DNA of 31,323 bases from a virus: positions 1 to 31,323 of IMG/VR virus record IMGVR_UViG_3300049893_000063; one strand, written 5' to 3'. A program made the position numbers and the translations under genes. Below, in pieces: positions 15,309-25,200 of this stretch; within the stretch, counting starts at the first letter, position 1; each line of letters opens with the position of its first letter. The notes under the pieces are model-generated. The model searched no databases. It had not been told where the DNA came from and was given only the letters and a program-made list of their open reading frames with translations.

Positions 15309-15319
15309 GTATAATAATT

Positions 15320-15586
15320 ATGCCAAGTTCTAAAAACTATAAACGCAATTACAAGAAGGAATACCAGAATTATCAAGGTAGTCCTGATCAAATAAAGAAA
15401 CGTGCTGCTCGTAATAAAGCAAGAAGTGATTATGAGAAAACTAATGGCGATCTTCCATCTACCGTTGATGTAGATCATAAGAAACCTCTTGCTAAGGGTG
15501 GTAACAACTCTAAATCAAATTTAAGATCTGTACCTCGGTCAAAAAACCGTTCATTCAAACGAACGAGAAAAGCGAGGATGGCGTGA
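15320..15586 (+). CDS. Small HNH endonuclease
   Basis: An 88-residue very basic protein with an HNH-type core: VDVDHKKPLAKGG (H53), then N67 in SNLR and N76 in SKNRSF. It lacks a separate DNA-binding domain, apart from the lysine/arginine-rich N-terminus. Free-standing genes like this are often homing or packaging-associated nucleases. It sits at the right edge of the GC-rich cassette and is itself AT-rich. The stop overlaps the GTG start of the next gene. It is not far from the neck genes, so a role with terminase cannot be excluded. Confidence 0.85.
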   Translation: MPSSKNYKRNYKKEYQNYQGSPDQIKKRAARNKARSDYEKTNGDLPSTVDVDHKKPLAKGGNNSKSNLRSVPRSKNRSFKRTRKARMA

Positions 15587-15837
15587 CTGATGAACGCAGA
15601 TCATATGATGTCCAGCTTGCTCTCATGGATCAACGACTGGAAAACCACATGGCACAAGAGGAAGCTGATCTTCAAAAGATTAGGAACGACATCAAGGAAC
15701 TCAAGATGTCTGTTGATGATCTGGTATCTGCTTGGAGGGCAGCAGGTAATGTTGCTACTTTTGTTAAGTGGCTTGCTGGTATTGCTGCTGCTGTAGGAAT
15801 TCTTTGGAGTATGTTTAATGGCAACCTCTGGAAGTAG
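15583..15837 (+). CDS. XhlA/holin-like small membrane protein
   Basis: An 84-residue protein: an N-terminal coiled coil (residues about 10-50; MDQRLENHMAQEEADLQKIR) and one C-terminal membrane helix (FVKWLAGIAAAVGILWSMF). Coiled coil plus C-terminal membrane span resembles XhlA-type proteins that associate with phage lysis or attach to the membrane. Translation from GTG is coupled to the HNH gene. The clear holin of this phage lies near 29.6 kb, so a lysis role here is uncertain. It overlaps the next gene by 20 bases. Confidence 0.6.
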   Translation: MTDERRSYDVQLALMDQRLENHMAQEEADLQKIRNDIKELKMSVDDLVSAWRAAGNVATFVKWLAGIAAAVGILWSMFNGNLWK

Positions 15838-16537
15838 TAATCTTTCTACAACTCGTAACGACCTCATCAACGGGGCGTTGCGTCTTATTGGTGTTCTTGA
15901 TCCTGAAGGTGGTTCTGCTACTGCAACACAGATCAGTAATGCCGCCGAGTCTCTAAACTTTCTCACTAAGTCTTGGATGGCTGATGGCCTCCAGATGTGG
16001 TGTGTCAAGAATACATCAATCACTCTTGTTGATGGAACAGCAAGATATCGTTGTGGTAATAGCCAAACTGTAAATGTCCCAAAGCCTCTTAAAATTTATG
16101 AGGCATATTTGAACGACTCTTCTTCTGACACAGACACTCCGTTAGTTATCATATCAGAACAAGACTACTACCTATTAGGAAATAAAACAAGTGAAGGTAC
16201 TCCTAGTCAAATGTATTATGACCCTCAACGAGAGTATGGAGACATCTACCTGTTTCCTGTTCCTGATGCTACCGCTGCTAGTAACAAGACTCTGAAGATT
16301 GTCTATCAACGTCCAATTGAAGATTTTGATGCGTCTACTGATGAGCCAGATGTTCCCGTAGAATGGTTTAACGCCCTGAAATGGGGACTGGCTATGGAGC
16401 TTGCTCCTGAGTATGGTGTGTCTAATTCTCGCTATCAACTGATCACCCAAGAAGCAGAGCGTCGTAAGATGATGGCTAAGGGGTATGATCAGGAGAACGA
16501 CTCAATTATGTTCTGTCCCGAACGGAGATGGTGTTAA
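15818..16537 (+). CDS. Head-to-tail adaptor, P22 gp4-like
   Basis: A 239-residue protein beginning TTRNDLINGALRLIGVLDPE, the typical start of P22 gp4-like adaptors. SNAAESLNFLTKSWMADGLQ and a C-terminal helical bundle (EWFNALKWGLAMELAPEYGV) follow. These proteins form a ring below the portal and hold the DNA in after packaging. The next gene is a P22 gp10 homologue, the expected partner. The ATG lies within the end of the upstream membrane-protein gene. Confidence 0.8.
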   Translation: MATSGSSNLSTTRNDLINGALRLIGVLDPEGGSATATQISNAAESLNFLTKSWMADGLQMWCVKNTSITLVDGTARYRCGNSQTVNVPKPLKIYEAYLNDSSSDTDTPLVIISEQDYYLLGNKTSEGTPSQMYYDPQREYGDIYLFPVPDATAASNKTLKIVYQRPIEDFDASTDEPDVPVEWFNALKWGLAMELAPEYGVSNSRYQLITQEAERRKMMAKGYDQENDSIMFCPERRWC

Positions 16538-18213
16538 TGGCTGCTGGACGTAAACCTGAACAAATGATGAGGGCAAAACTGCCCTTTGTTGGTTCACAGC
16601 ACAATCGTACATCTGCTTCTACTAAAGACTCTTTGTTTATGAACTGCTACCTTGAAAAAATCAGGGACGCAGTAGAGGGTCAACAGGAGAGCAATACCTA
16701 TTATCTTGTTGGTAGGCCCGGTTATGGTTCTGGTACACAAGTAGCGCCTTCTCCTGCCGAGGGCAGGGGTGTTTATTATTGGTGGAAGAACTCTAAAACA
16801 TACTCTGCATTTGGGAATAAACTATATTCAAACACAACTGAAATACTGACTCTACAAAACAGTACAGGTAAAGTGGGGTTTGATGAGATCCTCACGACCA
16901 CTAACTATTTGGTAGTGTCTGACGGTGTAAAGATATATCTCATTAATTCCAGTGATTCTGTTACCACTGTATCTAATGGGACAATCATTGAGATTGAAAT
17001 CACTGCTGGTGGTAGTGGTTATGTCTCTAATCCAACCGTGTCTCTTACTGGTGGGGGTGGTAGTGGAGCAACAGCCACTGCCACAATTGCCTCTGGTGCT
17101 GTTTCTACCATCACAATTACTAATGCTGGGTCTGGTTATACTTCTGCCCCAACCGTCTCATTCTCTGGAGGTGGTGGGTCTGGTGCCGCTGCTGTAGCCT
17201 ATGTGAATAGCTTGCCCACGAGTCACATTCCACAGCCTGTTTGTTTGGATAACTATGTATTTGTTGCAGAGGCAAGTACAGAGAAGATTTGGAATAGTGA
17301 GGTTCTTGAACCCACTAAATGGTATTCTGATGCTTATGTGTCTGCTGAGAATCATCCAGATAAATTGATTGGTATTGCTCGTTATCAAAATAACATAGTT
17401 GCTTTGGGCGAGTCTACTACAGAATTCTTCTATGATGCTGCTAATGCAACTGGATCTCCTCTGACAAGAAACGATCAAGTATCTAATCAGTTGGGATGTG
17501 CTGCGGAGAGAGCGACAGTTCGTATTGAGAATAATATGATCTACCTTGCTAAGACAAAGGCAGGTGGATACTCTGTTGTTAGTTTAGATGGTTATACACC
17601 AAAGGTTGTTTCTACAGAACCGATTGAAAAGATTATTAATGCTGAGGGCTCTTCAATCAGTTCTGCTTACGCTTGGAAGTTCAAGCAGAATGGACATATC
17701 TTCTATGTCCTGAACCTGTCTTCTCAGTCAAGGACTCTGGTGTATGACCTCCGTGAGAGTGAGTGGCACGAGTGGACAGAAACTGTTTCGGCCTCTCCTA
17801 CTAAGTTTCAGGCTGTCGATGCAACTGATGCTGACGGCACAATCAGGATGCAACACATTACCTCTGGTTACAATTTCACGGTATCTCATGGGACATACCA
17901 AGATAACGGAACAGCCATCTCTATTAAATACGTTTCTCCTTTGTTTGACGGGGGAACACTGAAAAGGAAGTTCATGTCTCGTCTTGAGATTGCCGGAGAC
18001 AAGCTGAGTTCCTCTGCTAACTTGTCTGTAAGGTATTCTGATGATGACTACAGCACTTGGTCAACTGCTAGAACTATTGATCTTTCTAATATGCACCAGT
18101 ATCTGGTTCGTCTTGGTAGTTTCCGCCGCAGAGCTTTTGAATTGACTTTCTCTAGTAACCAGCCATTTCGTCTTGAGGCAATGGAATTTGAACTAGAGCT
18201 TGGGGAGTTCTGA
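16537..18213 (+). CDS. Packaged DNA stabilisation protein, P22 gp10-like
   Basis: A 558-residue tail hub. P22 gp10 is about 470 residues and binds gp4 and the tail spikes to plug the head. The seen pattern is MMRAKLPFVGSQHN, DSLFMNCYLEKI, GRPGYGSGT, then RGVYYWW, SAFGNKLY, a mid section with NYVFVAEASTEKIWNS and ALGESTTEFFYDA, and a beta-rich C-terminus with RRRAFELTFSSNQPFRLEAM. About 75 residues (150-227) are an inserted glycine-rich tandem repeat that explains the extra length. ATG 16537 overlaps the previous stop (TAATG), with GGAG 9 bases upstream. Confidence 0.82.
   Translation: MAAGRKPEQMMRAKLPFVGSQHNRTSASTKDSLFMNCYLEKIRDAVEGQQESNTYYLVGRPGYGSGTQVAPSPAEGRGVYYWWKNSKTYSAFGNKLYSNTTEILTLQNSTGKVGFDEILTTTNYLVVSDGVKIYLINSSDSVTTVSNGTIIEIEITAGGSGYVSNPTVSLTGGGGSGATATATIASGAVSTITITNAGSGYTSAPTVSFSGGGGSGAAAVAYVNSLPTSHIPQPVCLDNYVFVAEASTEKIWNSEVLEPTKWYSDAYVSAENHPDKLIGIARYQNNIVALGESTTEFFYDAANATGSPLTRNDQVSNQLGCAAERATVRIENNMIYLAKTKAGGYSVVSLDGYTPKVVSTEPIEKIINAEGSSISSAYAWKFKQNGHIFYVLNLSSQSRTLVYDLRESEWHEWTETVSASPTKFQAVDATDADGTIRMQHITSGYNFTVSHGTYQDNGTAISIKYVSPLFDGGTLKRKFMSRLEIAGDKLSSSANLSVRYSDDDYSTWSTARTIDLSNMHQYLVRLGSFRRRAFELTFSSNQPFRLEAMEFELELGEF
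16984..17217 (+). repeat. 39-codon tandem repeat within gp10-like gene
   Basis: Two copies of a 39-residue unit lie in tandem. The first has GGSGYVSNPTVSL and the second AGSGYTSAPTVSF, each followed by a GGGGSGA linker and an alanine/threonine-rich strand. The start points G158 and A197 are exactly 39 codons apart. Such GSGYTxAPTVxFSGGGGSGA repeats are known in phage tail and surface proteins as beta modules. Confidence 0.8.
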
Positions 18214-19298
18214 TGTCTTTCTTGCCTCCTCCTCCGTCTCGTGATCAGATGGGAAGCAAGTCTTGGCAGGACTGGTTTGAGCGTCTTCGTCAAGCTTTCT
18301 CTACAGTTGGTTCTGTTACTTGGGATGCTGTGAGCAAAACAGGGTCTGATCTTGCGGATTTACAAATTAAGAGACATAATGATCTTCAGGCTATTCAGGG
18401 TGGAACTTCTGGTAATAATTACCATCTAACAGCAGATGAGTATACTGGAGCAGCACAATCTAATATTGATGCTTCTAAGCTCTTAGGAAATACTTGGGCT
18501 TCTCCTGAAGCAATCGGTACAGGTACTGCTGCTGCTGGCACTTTCACTGACCTGACATCAACTGGAAACACTGTTCTTGGTAATGCCACAACAGACACAA
18601 CAAAAGTCTCTGGTCAACTCATTGTAGCTAAAGATAGTGGTATTGGTATTAAGGTAGATACAACATCCCCTGACTTCGGTTGGGTTGATTTGCTTGGTGC
18701 TATTAATACCCGTCCGGCTGCTGGTGGCGGGGCTTCTTCTGCTCCTGACTTTGTAGCATATCGTGGTAACCTGTATGCTTTCCGGTTTGGAACGACTGCA
18801 CCAAACAACCACATACACGAGGCTTTTATTGAATATCATATTCCTCACGACTGGGTTCCCGGTGTTGTAGGCGAGGGACGAAAGGCATACGTCCATGTCC
18901 ACTGGTCTCAAACAACTGTAGATACCGGGGGTACTGCTGGTGTTCCCGGAGTTGCTAAGTGGTATTTTGACATATCGTATGCTGATGGTCATGGAACTGC
19001 TGGTGGGTCTGCTGATCCGTTTATAGCACCAATCACTGTGTCTGTGACGCAACAAGGATCTACTACTCAGTATGGACATATGATTGCTGAGGTAGAATTT
19101 GCTAATGATGGAGGCACTGGTGGCCTTTTGAACTACAACACGATCCAAGTTGACGGATTGCTTCTGATTCGTGTTTATAGAGACCCAACAGACGTAGCAG
19201 ACACGCTTAACCAAGATACGTTTGTGCATTTTGTTGACATTCATCACCAGTCAACTGGTCGTCCGACAAAGAATCGGGCCCCTAACTTCTATTCGTAG
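18213..19298 (+). CDS. Tail spike/appendage protein
   Basis: A 361-residue protein. The N-terminus has SFLPPPPSRDQMGSKSW, then a helix (DWFERLRQAFSTV) suited to docking on the tail hub. The C-terminal half is a beta domain ending FVHFVDIHHQSTGRPTKNR..., a C-terminus shared by many phage tail proteins in which the final residues close a beta-sandwich. HIHEAFIEYHIPHDW and YVHVHWSQTT are histidine-rich, possibly metal-binding. ATG overlaps the upstream stop (TGATG). Position just after gp10 supports an appendage or tail-needle-like role. Confidence 0.65.
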   Translation: MSFLPPPPSRDQMGSKSWQDWFERLRQAFSTVGSVTWDAVSKTGSDLADLQIKRHNDLQAIQGGTSGNNYHLTADEYTGAAQSNIDASKLLGNTWASPEAIGTGTAAAGTFTDLTSTGNTVLGNATTDTTKVSGQLIVAKDSGIGIKVDTTSPDFGWVDLLGAINTRPAAGGGASSAPDFVAYRGNLYAFRFGTTAPNNHIHEAFIEYHIPHDWVPGVVGEGRKAYVHVHWSQTTVDTGGTAGVPGVAKWYFDISYADGHGTAGGSADPFIAPITVSVTQQGSTTQYGHMIAEVEFANDGGTGGLLNYNTIQVDGLLLIRVYRDPTDVADTLNQDTFVHFVDIHHQSTGRPTKNRAPNFYS

Positions 19299-19309
19299 GA
19301 AATAATAAT

Positions 19310-21187
19310 ATGGCTGGACTTGATCTAAAGAATAATAATTTCTCATACTGGGGTGACTATACAACCCCCGGTGCTGCTATTGGGGAAAGCACCCTGATCA
19401 TGCCGTACATTGACCCAAGTGAAAGTATGTACGTTACTGGATCTCCGAATTTCCGTGGATTCCTTGGGCCATCTTCGATAGATAGTCTTGGGCCATATGG
19501 TACTACAAATCTAAAAACTTCTTCCAACTCTGCTTATTTAACACCAAAGGGTGGAGACATTATCGGGTATTCACCCACAACATACAATGCAAATTCTGAT
19601 GGGGCATATACAGTAGACACACCTATGTATGGGCCAGACTACTCAACAGCAACAGATATTCAGAATTTGTTCAATAAGATCAATAACGATCCCGGTGCTG
19701 GTCTTGGACTTAAGACTCCCTCCGATGCTATATGGAAGGGTGGTTTATTTAACACAGACTGGTTAGACAACAATGCTGCTGGATGGAAAGACAAATACAA
19801 CTATTCACTAATACCAGCAGGAACCCAGAATATGTGGGCATTTGATGGTAATACTGTGTCTCCAACACAGATGTCTCAAAATACTTTCATCCCACTCCCC
19901 CCAAAATCAGACGGTGGTTTGTTTGGTGGTGGAGATTTCATGAGCTTCCTACCGGGTCTCATTGCTCTTGCTACTACTGGACAACCTTGGGGTTTAATAG
20001 GGAGTATTGCTGGACAAGCAACGGGTAATCCCGCTATAGGTCTTCTGGCTAGTCTAGCTGGTGGTTATTTTGGTTCACCTACTGGTGGTTGGAATGCTGA
20101 TGGTGTTTGGGAAGGCGCACTTGCTCCGGGATCTGAATACGCTGCTGGCTCTGCCCCGTGGGAGCTAGGTTCATATAATCCAGATAGCTTCCTTCCCGGA
20201 GGAGGATTTACACCCGACCAGTGGGGCATGGGTGTAGATGGTCTTGGAAATCTTGTTGATAATCTTGGAGAAATCACTACATACTTGGACAACTCTGGTC
20301 GTCTCGGTGCTCTTGCTGGTATGTCTGACATGGCTGCTGATCGGATTGTAAACAGTATCATGCCTGATCTGCGTATCCCTGATGTAGGTAATCCCGGTGG
20401 TTTTGTTGATCAAGCATTTGGTAATGGTAGTGATCTATACAACGTACCAGATCCGTTTGATCCTGGCCCGGAGCAAGGATACTTTGATGACGCTATACAG
20501 TCCTCAGATATGTACAGAAATCCGCGTAATCCTCTCTGGGATAAAGTTCATGACACAACTGGAAATGCTGACCTTGCCTCAATAATTACGAAAGGAAAAA
20601 CCATGTTTGCACCTACTAACCAAGGAGGCTGGGGTCTCCGTCCGAATGATCTAGGCAAGGCCTTGATGTCTCTTAAATCCTATGGTACAGCTAAGGATGC
20701 CTACGGCGATGCGATGGGCAGGATGAATAGCCTGTACAACATGGCGATGTCAACTGCTGATCCTCACGCCCAAACTCGTGCATGGGGTCAACAGGGCTTG
20801 CAGAACCTTCAGTCCTCTCTGGAGAATGATCCTACCTACCGTGCCCACATGGCTGAAGCAGAACAGGGCGCTCGTCGTATGATGGCTCTTCGTGGTCAGA
20901 CAGGTAGTGGTGATGCTCCTGCTCGTATGGCTCGTGCTATTCAAGCTGGTGGTGCTCCGTACAAACAACAACTGATGGATAACTACCTCCGTGCTGCTTC
21001 TCTTGGTGATGGTCGGAGTGCAACTGCCTCTGCTTTTTCTGGGCCTCTAGCCAACCTAGCCATTCAGTCAAGGATGGCTCCTGAAGGTTATCTGGGTTCT
21101 GCTATCAAGTATGGTCTGTCTGGTCTTGGTCTAGGAAACAACGAGTCTCCTATTCAAAGCTGGCTTAAATCCTTTGTGGAGAGTTAA
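19310..21187 (+). CDS. DNA ejection / internal virion protein 1
   Basis: A 625-residue protein. The first half is glycine- and proline-rich and includes a membrane-active stretch with glycine-zipper spacing (GLIALATTGQPWGLIGSIAG, then IGLLASLAGGYFG). Residues about 460-600 are an A/M/Q-rich helix bundle (SYGTAKDAYGDAMGRMNSLY; ARRMMALRGQTGSGDAPARM). This resembles ejection proteins of podoviruses (P22 gp7/16/20, T7 gp14) that leave the capsid with the DNA and form a channel. The next two genes are also of this type. The start has TAGGAAA upstream. Confidence 0.7.
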   Translation: MAGLDLKNNNFSYWGDYTTPGAAIGESTLIMPYIDPSESMYVTGSPNFRGFLGPSSIDSLGPYGTTNLKTSSNSAYLTPKGGDIIGYSPTTYNANSDGAYTVDTPMYGPDYSTATDIQNLFNKINNDPGAGLGLKTPSDAIWKGGLFNTDWLDNNAAGWKDKYNYSLIPAGTQNMWAFDGNTVSPTQMSQNTFIPLPPKSDGGLFGGGDFMSFLPGLIALATTGQPWGLIGSIAGQATGNPAIGLLASLAGGYFGSPTGGWNADGVWEGALAPGSEYAAGSAPWELGSYNPDSFLPGGGFTPDQWGMGVDGLGNLVDNLGEITTYLDNSGRLGALAGMSDMAADRIVNSIMPDLRIPDVGNPGGFVDQAFGNGSDLYNVPDPFDPGPEQGYFDDAIQSSDMYRNPRNPLWDKVHDTTGNADLASIITKGKTMFAPTNQGGWGLRPNDLGKALMSLKSYGTAKDAYGDAMGRMNSLYNMAMSTADPHAQTRAWGQQGLQNLQSSLENDPTYRAHMAEAEQGARRMMALRGQTGSGDAPARMARAIQAGGAPYKQQLMDNYLRAASLGDGRSATASAFSGPLANLAIQSRMAPEGYLGSAIKYGLSGLGLGNNESPIQSWLKSFVES

Positions 21188-21189
21188 TA

Positions 21190-22179
21190 ATGGCTGACGT
21201 AAACTATATCCCAATGTCTGCACCGGAAATCGGCTGGAAAGCTGATGGTGCTCTTGGTGGTTGGGGCTGGGCTGAACGAGACATCAATCATCAGAATGCT
21301 GTTGACAATCAGATGGCTCTTGCTGATCTGGCTATGAGGAAAAAACTCATGGAACAGATGGAATGGGAAAAGCAGGGTGAAACTCGTCGTTTGGAAGACC
21401 TTGCAAAGCGTGGTGGTTTCCAGTCTGATGTCGATCTTCAACAGTCTGGTCTGTGGCACGAAGCTGCCCGTGCTGGGAAGCAAGGAGACATTCTTAAAAG
21501 CCAAGAGAAAGCATACGACTTCACCCAGAAGATGGATAATGGTGCCAAGCTGAAAAAGCTTGAACAAGCCCATATGTTCTCTCAGATGATGGGTGACTAT
21601 ACTCCTGAGAGTATGACCAAAGCTGCACAACTGTATCAGAACATGACGGGTCAACCTGTACCTCCTGAGCTTCTCCAGATCCCTGCCGGAGAATGGAAAC
21701 AAGCTTCTGCCTCGATTCGTAACTCTATTGAACATCTCCGTAAACTGGAAGTTGAGAGTGAGAAGGGTGCAATGGACTTTGATCGTGCCACTGAGGTTGC
21801 TCGTATTGGTGCAGAAGCTTCTCGGTATGGTGCCGATCGTCGAGCAAAGGACGAGGCCGACTGGAGGAAAGAGAATGAACGGATGAAACGTCTTGAGGGT
21901 CTGATTGGAAAAACCCAGAAAGAAGCGGCTCAGGCAGAAACGATGGCATGGCCGTTGCGACAAATTCCCCCAGAAAAACTAAAACCAGAGCAAAGAGAGC
22001 TTATCCGTCGGGCCGATGAATTGCACAAAGACCTTCAGGACTACAAACGACAATATGAGGAAGGTGTTGGAATCAAACTGGGGGGAACTTCTGGCCCGGC
22101 TCCGAGTCAATCTAGTTCAGGAAAAATTAATCAGGGAACCAGTAAGTCTGGTAATACCTATACAATAACGCCTAAGTAA
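21190..22179 (+). CDS. DNA ejection / internal virion protein 2 (coiled coil)
   Basis: A 329-residue highly charged helical protein. It contains long K/E/A/R/Q-rich segments, for example MRKKLMEQMEWEKQGETRRL and DRRAKDEADWRKENERMKRL. It has no cysteine and no membrane span, and a disordered C-terminus. It follows ejection protein 1 by 2 bases and precedes the giant ejection-type gene, as in three-gene podovirus ejection sets. No enzyme motif was seen. The role is inferred from order and composition. Confidence 0.65.
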   Translation: MADVNYIPMSAPEIGWKADGALGGWGWAERDINHQNAVDNQMALADLAMRKKLMEQMEWEKQGETRRLEDLAKRGGFQSDVDLQQSGLWHEAARAGKQGDILKSQEKAYDFTQKMDNGAKLKKLEQAHMFSQMMGDYTPESMTKAAQLYQNMTGQPVPPELLQIPAGEWKQASASIRNSIEHLRKLEVESEKGAMDFDRATEVARIGAEASRYGADRRAKDEADWRKENERMKRLEGLIGKTQKEAAQAETMAWPLRQIPPEKLKPEQRELIRRADELHKDLQDYKRQYEEGVGIKLGGTSGPAPSQSSSGKINQGTSKSGNTYTITPK

Positions 22180-22204
22180 GTAGTAACACTTTTCTGGAAT
22201 AACT

Positions 22205-25200
22205 ATGCCGATTCTATCCTATCGTGGGTATGATGTCGAGTTTAAAACCGACCCGACACAAGATGATATTGATGAACTGACCACTAAAATTGATCAGATG
22301 ATTGGCCCCGCAAAGAGACAAAAAACCACTCTGACGGAGGATTTCGGGGCTGGTCTTAGGGACATCTATGAAATCCCGAAGACAGGCATCGCACTTGGTC
22401 TTGCTGGGGCATCTCGTTTAGCAGGTGCTGACGACTTTGCTGAAAGTGTCCTCACTAATCTTGATGAGGATCGAAAAGCAATTCAAAAGCGAGAGGCTGG
22501 CCTTGATCGTGGTGAGTGGGGTAAGGTAGCCAAGGCTGTTGGTCAAATTCCTGCATATCTGAATCCTATCTCGGCTGGAGCAATGATTGCTGGTTCCGGT
22601 GCTGAAACAGGAATGGGGCATATTGATGCCGGAGTTGATACTGAGAATGCTATTGCTGGTATGGGTATGGATATGGCTCTTGGTACTGCTGGCATGGCTA
22701 TTCCTGCTGCTTTAGTTGCTGGTCGTCTGAAGAATGCTGTTGCTACTGCTGGTGCGAACACAGCACAAAATGCTGTCAGTCATCGTTTTCAACAAGGTAT
22801 TAGGGAAGACCAGAATGTCGCTTCTCTCCCAGATATGACTTGGGGAGACTATGCTGCTTCTGCTATCCCAGGCTTTGCGTTTGGTGCTGTTGCAGCCAAG
22901 AAAGGTGAAACTCCTTCAAACAAAGAAAATAAGACTGATGAACAGCTTCGTAAAGAAGCTGAAGATGCTTTCCTTGCCGAAGCTGAGGCTGCTCTTCCTA
23001 AAACAACTCCGTACAATAAAGACCTTATCTCTGCTGAAGAGATTGCTGCCTTCCGTGCCGAACAGCAACGCCGACAACTGGACAGGGAAAACCAAGATGT
23101 AATCAACCGGACTATGCGGGAGGAAGACTCTCCCGAGGCCGTTGTGGAAGCAGAAAAAAAGCGTACACAAGAAGCCCCGGTTCTCTTAGGGCCGGATGGA
23201 AAACCAATTCAACAACAGCAACAAGGGACACCCCTTCCTGTTAAGTCTGATTTAGAATCTGCTATCGAAAAAATCTCTTCTGGTCGTGAGTTTGATCTGA
23301 CAGCAAATGAGAAAATTGCTTGGAGCAGGGCCCCTGTGCCAGTCTTGCAACAAGTTAATCATATTCGTTCTACCCGAGACCTTGATGTAATTACTCGTGA
23401 CGTAGTGAATCCATACGACATACCGAATGCTAAGTCTCAATCTGTTGAGATTGCTCAGGCTGTTGGTGCTCCCCGTAATCCAATCACTGGTCGTTTCTGG
23501 GGTAAGAACAAGGTTGACGACAGTGCTGATCCTTCTGGTCAGTCTCAGGGTATGCCTTCTCGTCGTGAGACGTTAGAAGGTCTTGGTGTATCTTCTCACA
23601 AGCTTGACTTCATTCGTTCTCGTATTGACCAACTGGCCGGTAAGGTATCTTCTGATGCTGATAGGATAGCTCGTCGTACTGCTTTGCTTGACCGTATTGA
23701 GCAGGTGTACAAGTCTGGTGATCAGGATGCCATATTGAAGCTTGACCAGTTCTTGAATAAGAACGGGTATCGTGAGCCTATCTCTACCAAAAAGACTCAA
23801 GAAAGCGGTCTTGTAGTATCTGAGTCTTCTGCTTCTGATTGGCCCACAAGAACAAAAAGAAATGTTGATGCTGCTGATGTTACCATTGCTATGGCGCATG
23901 ATTATAGTACTGGTGGTGAGAGACTTACAAAGAGGTTAGCAGAGTCCCGTGGGTATTCTCGCTTTATCGAGTTTGCAGGATCAATTGATAACTTTGCAAA
24001 GAACATCGTAGCGGGTCTAACTAACACTCGTGGAACTAGTATTAATGTTGCTGGAAATGGTATATACACTTGGAAGCTTGGTGGTAAAACACAAGAACAA
24101 GTAAATCAAATGATGTTTGATACATTATCTAGGGTTAAGGAAATGTATCCTAATCTTAGAACAATTATTACTGGTGGTCAAACAGGTTCTGACATTGCCG
24201 GTGCGATTGCTGGCCGGGCTCTTGGTTTAAATGTTGATGTTCACATGCCGAAGGGCTTCCTGCAAAAAAATGCAGATGGCAAAACAGTGTCTAATACTAA
24301 AGAAGGTATTACTAAATACATTGAAGAGGCTGCTAAGGCACTCAGACAAGACTCCTCCAATCCTCGTGTTGAAATAATTGACGATGCTACAAAGACTAAG
24401 TACATTGCTGGAACAAGGAAAGACGGTACTATTTATGTAAACACCGCCCAGGTACGTCAACTCTTTTCTGGAGACAAAACACAGTATCTTCGAGACTCTC
24501 CACAAAAAATGAAGATGCTTGAGGCTGTTGGTGAAACTCCAGAGAAGTTTATGTCTCGCTTTGAAACTCCTGAACAGTTCATCAAATTCCTGATTGCTCA
24601 TGAACGGGCCCATATCGAATCAGGTGACTTGTCCAACTATCCGAGAACTCCTGATGGTAAACTAGACTTGATGCACCCCAAGGCAATTGAAATTGAAATT
24701 GCTGCAACCAAAGCGGGGCTTAAAGCACTCAAAGAAGAAACACAACCATCGAAACCACAAAGAACTCTTCACGAGGAGGCTGTTGCTGCTACTCGTGCGT
24801 ACTCTGACGCCCCTACTCTTGGTCGTACTACCCCGAACCTGAGACTGTCTAATACTATTGCCAACACTAAGTATGTTGGTTCGTTCCTACAGAAGATGGT
24901 TCGTGTATTGCGTATGCAGGACAGGCAGATTATTGTCATGACTCTACGCGATGCTTACAAACAGAGTCAAGCTCTGGGAGATGCTCTTGCTGCTGCTGAC
25001 GGTGACAAGTTCTCTCCGATGTTCCACGTTGCTTCTACCAGCAAGAAGGTTAGCTATATTGTTGTCCGTGAGGGTCAATACTCACTTGGTGACCTTGTAT
25101 CCGGGTCTTCTCGCAAGACAATTAAGGACATGGAGGTTATTCAAGAGGCTCGTGCAGAGGCGCGTAACCGTGGTGTTCCTGAGACTGAGATCCAAACAGA

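Noticed and set aside
15283-15315. TTGAAA and TATAAT before the HNH gene
   Set aside because: The spacing is 21 bases, too long for a sigma70 promoter; the -10 alone is not enough.
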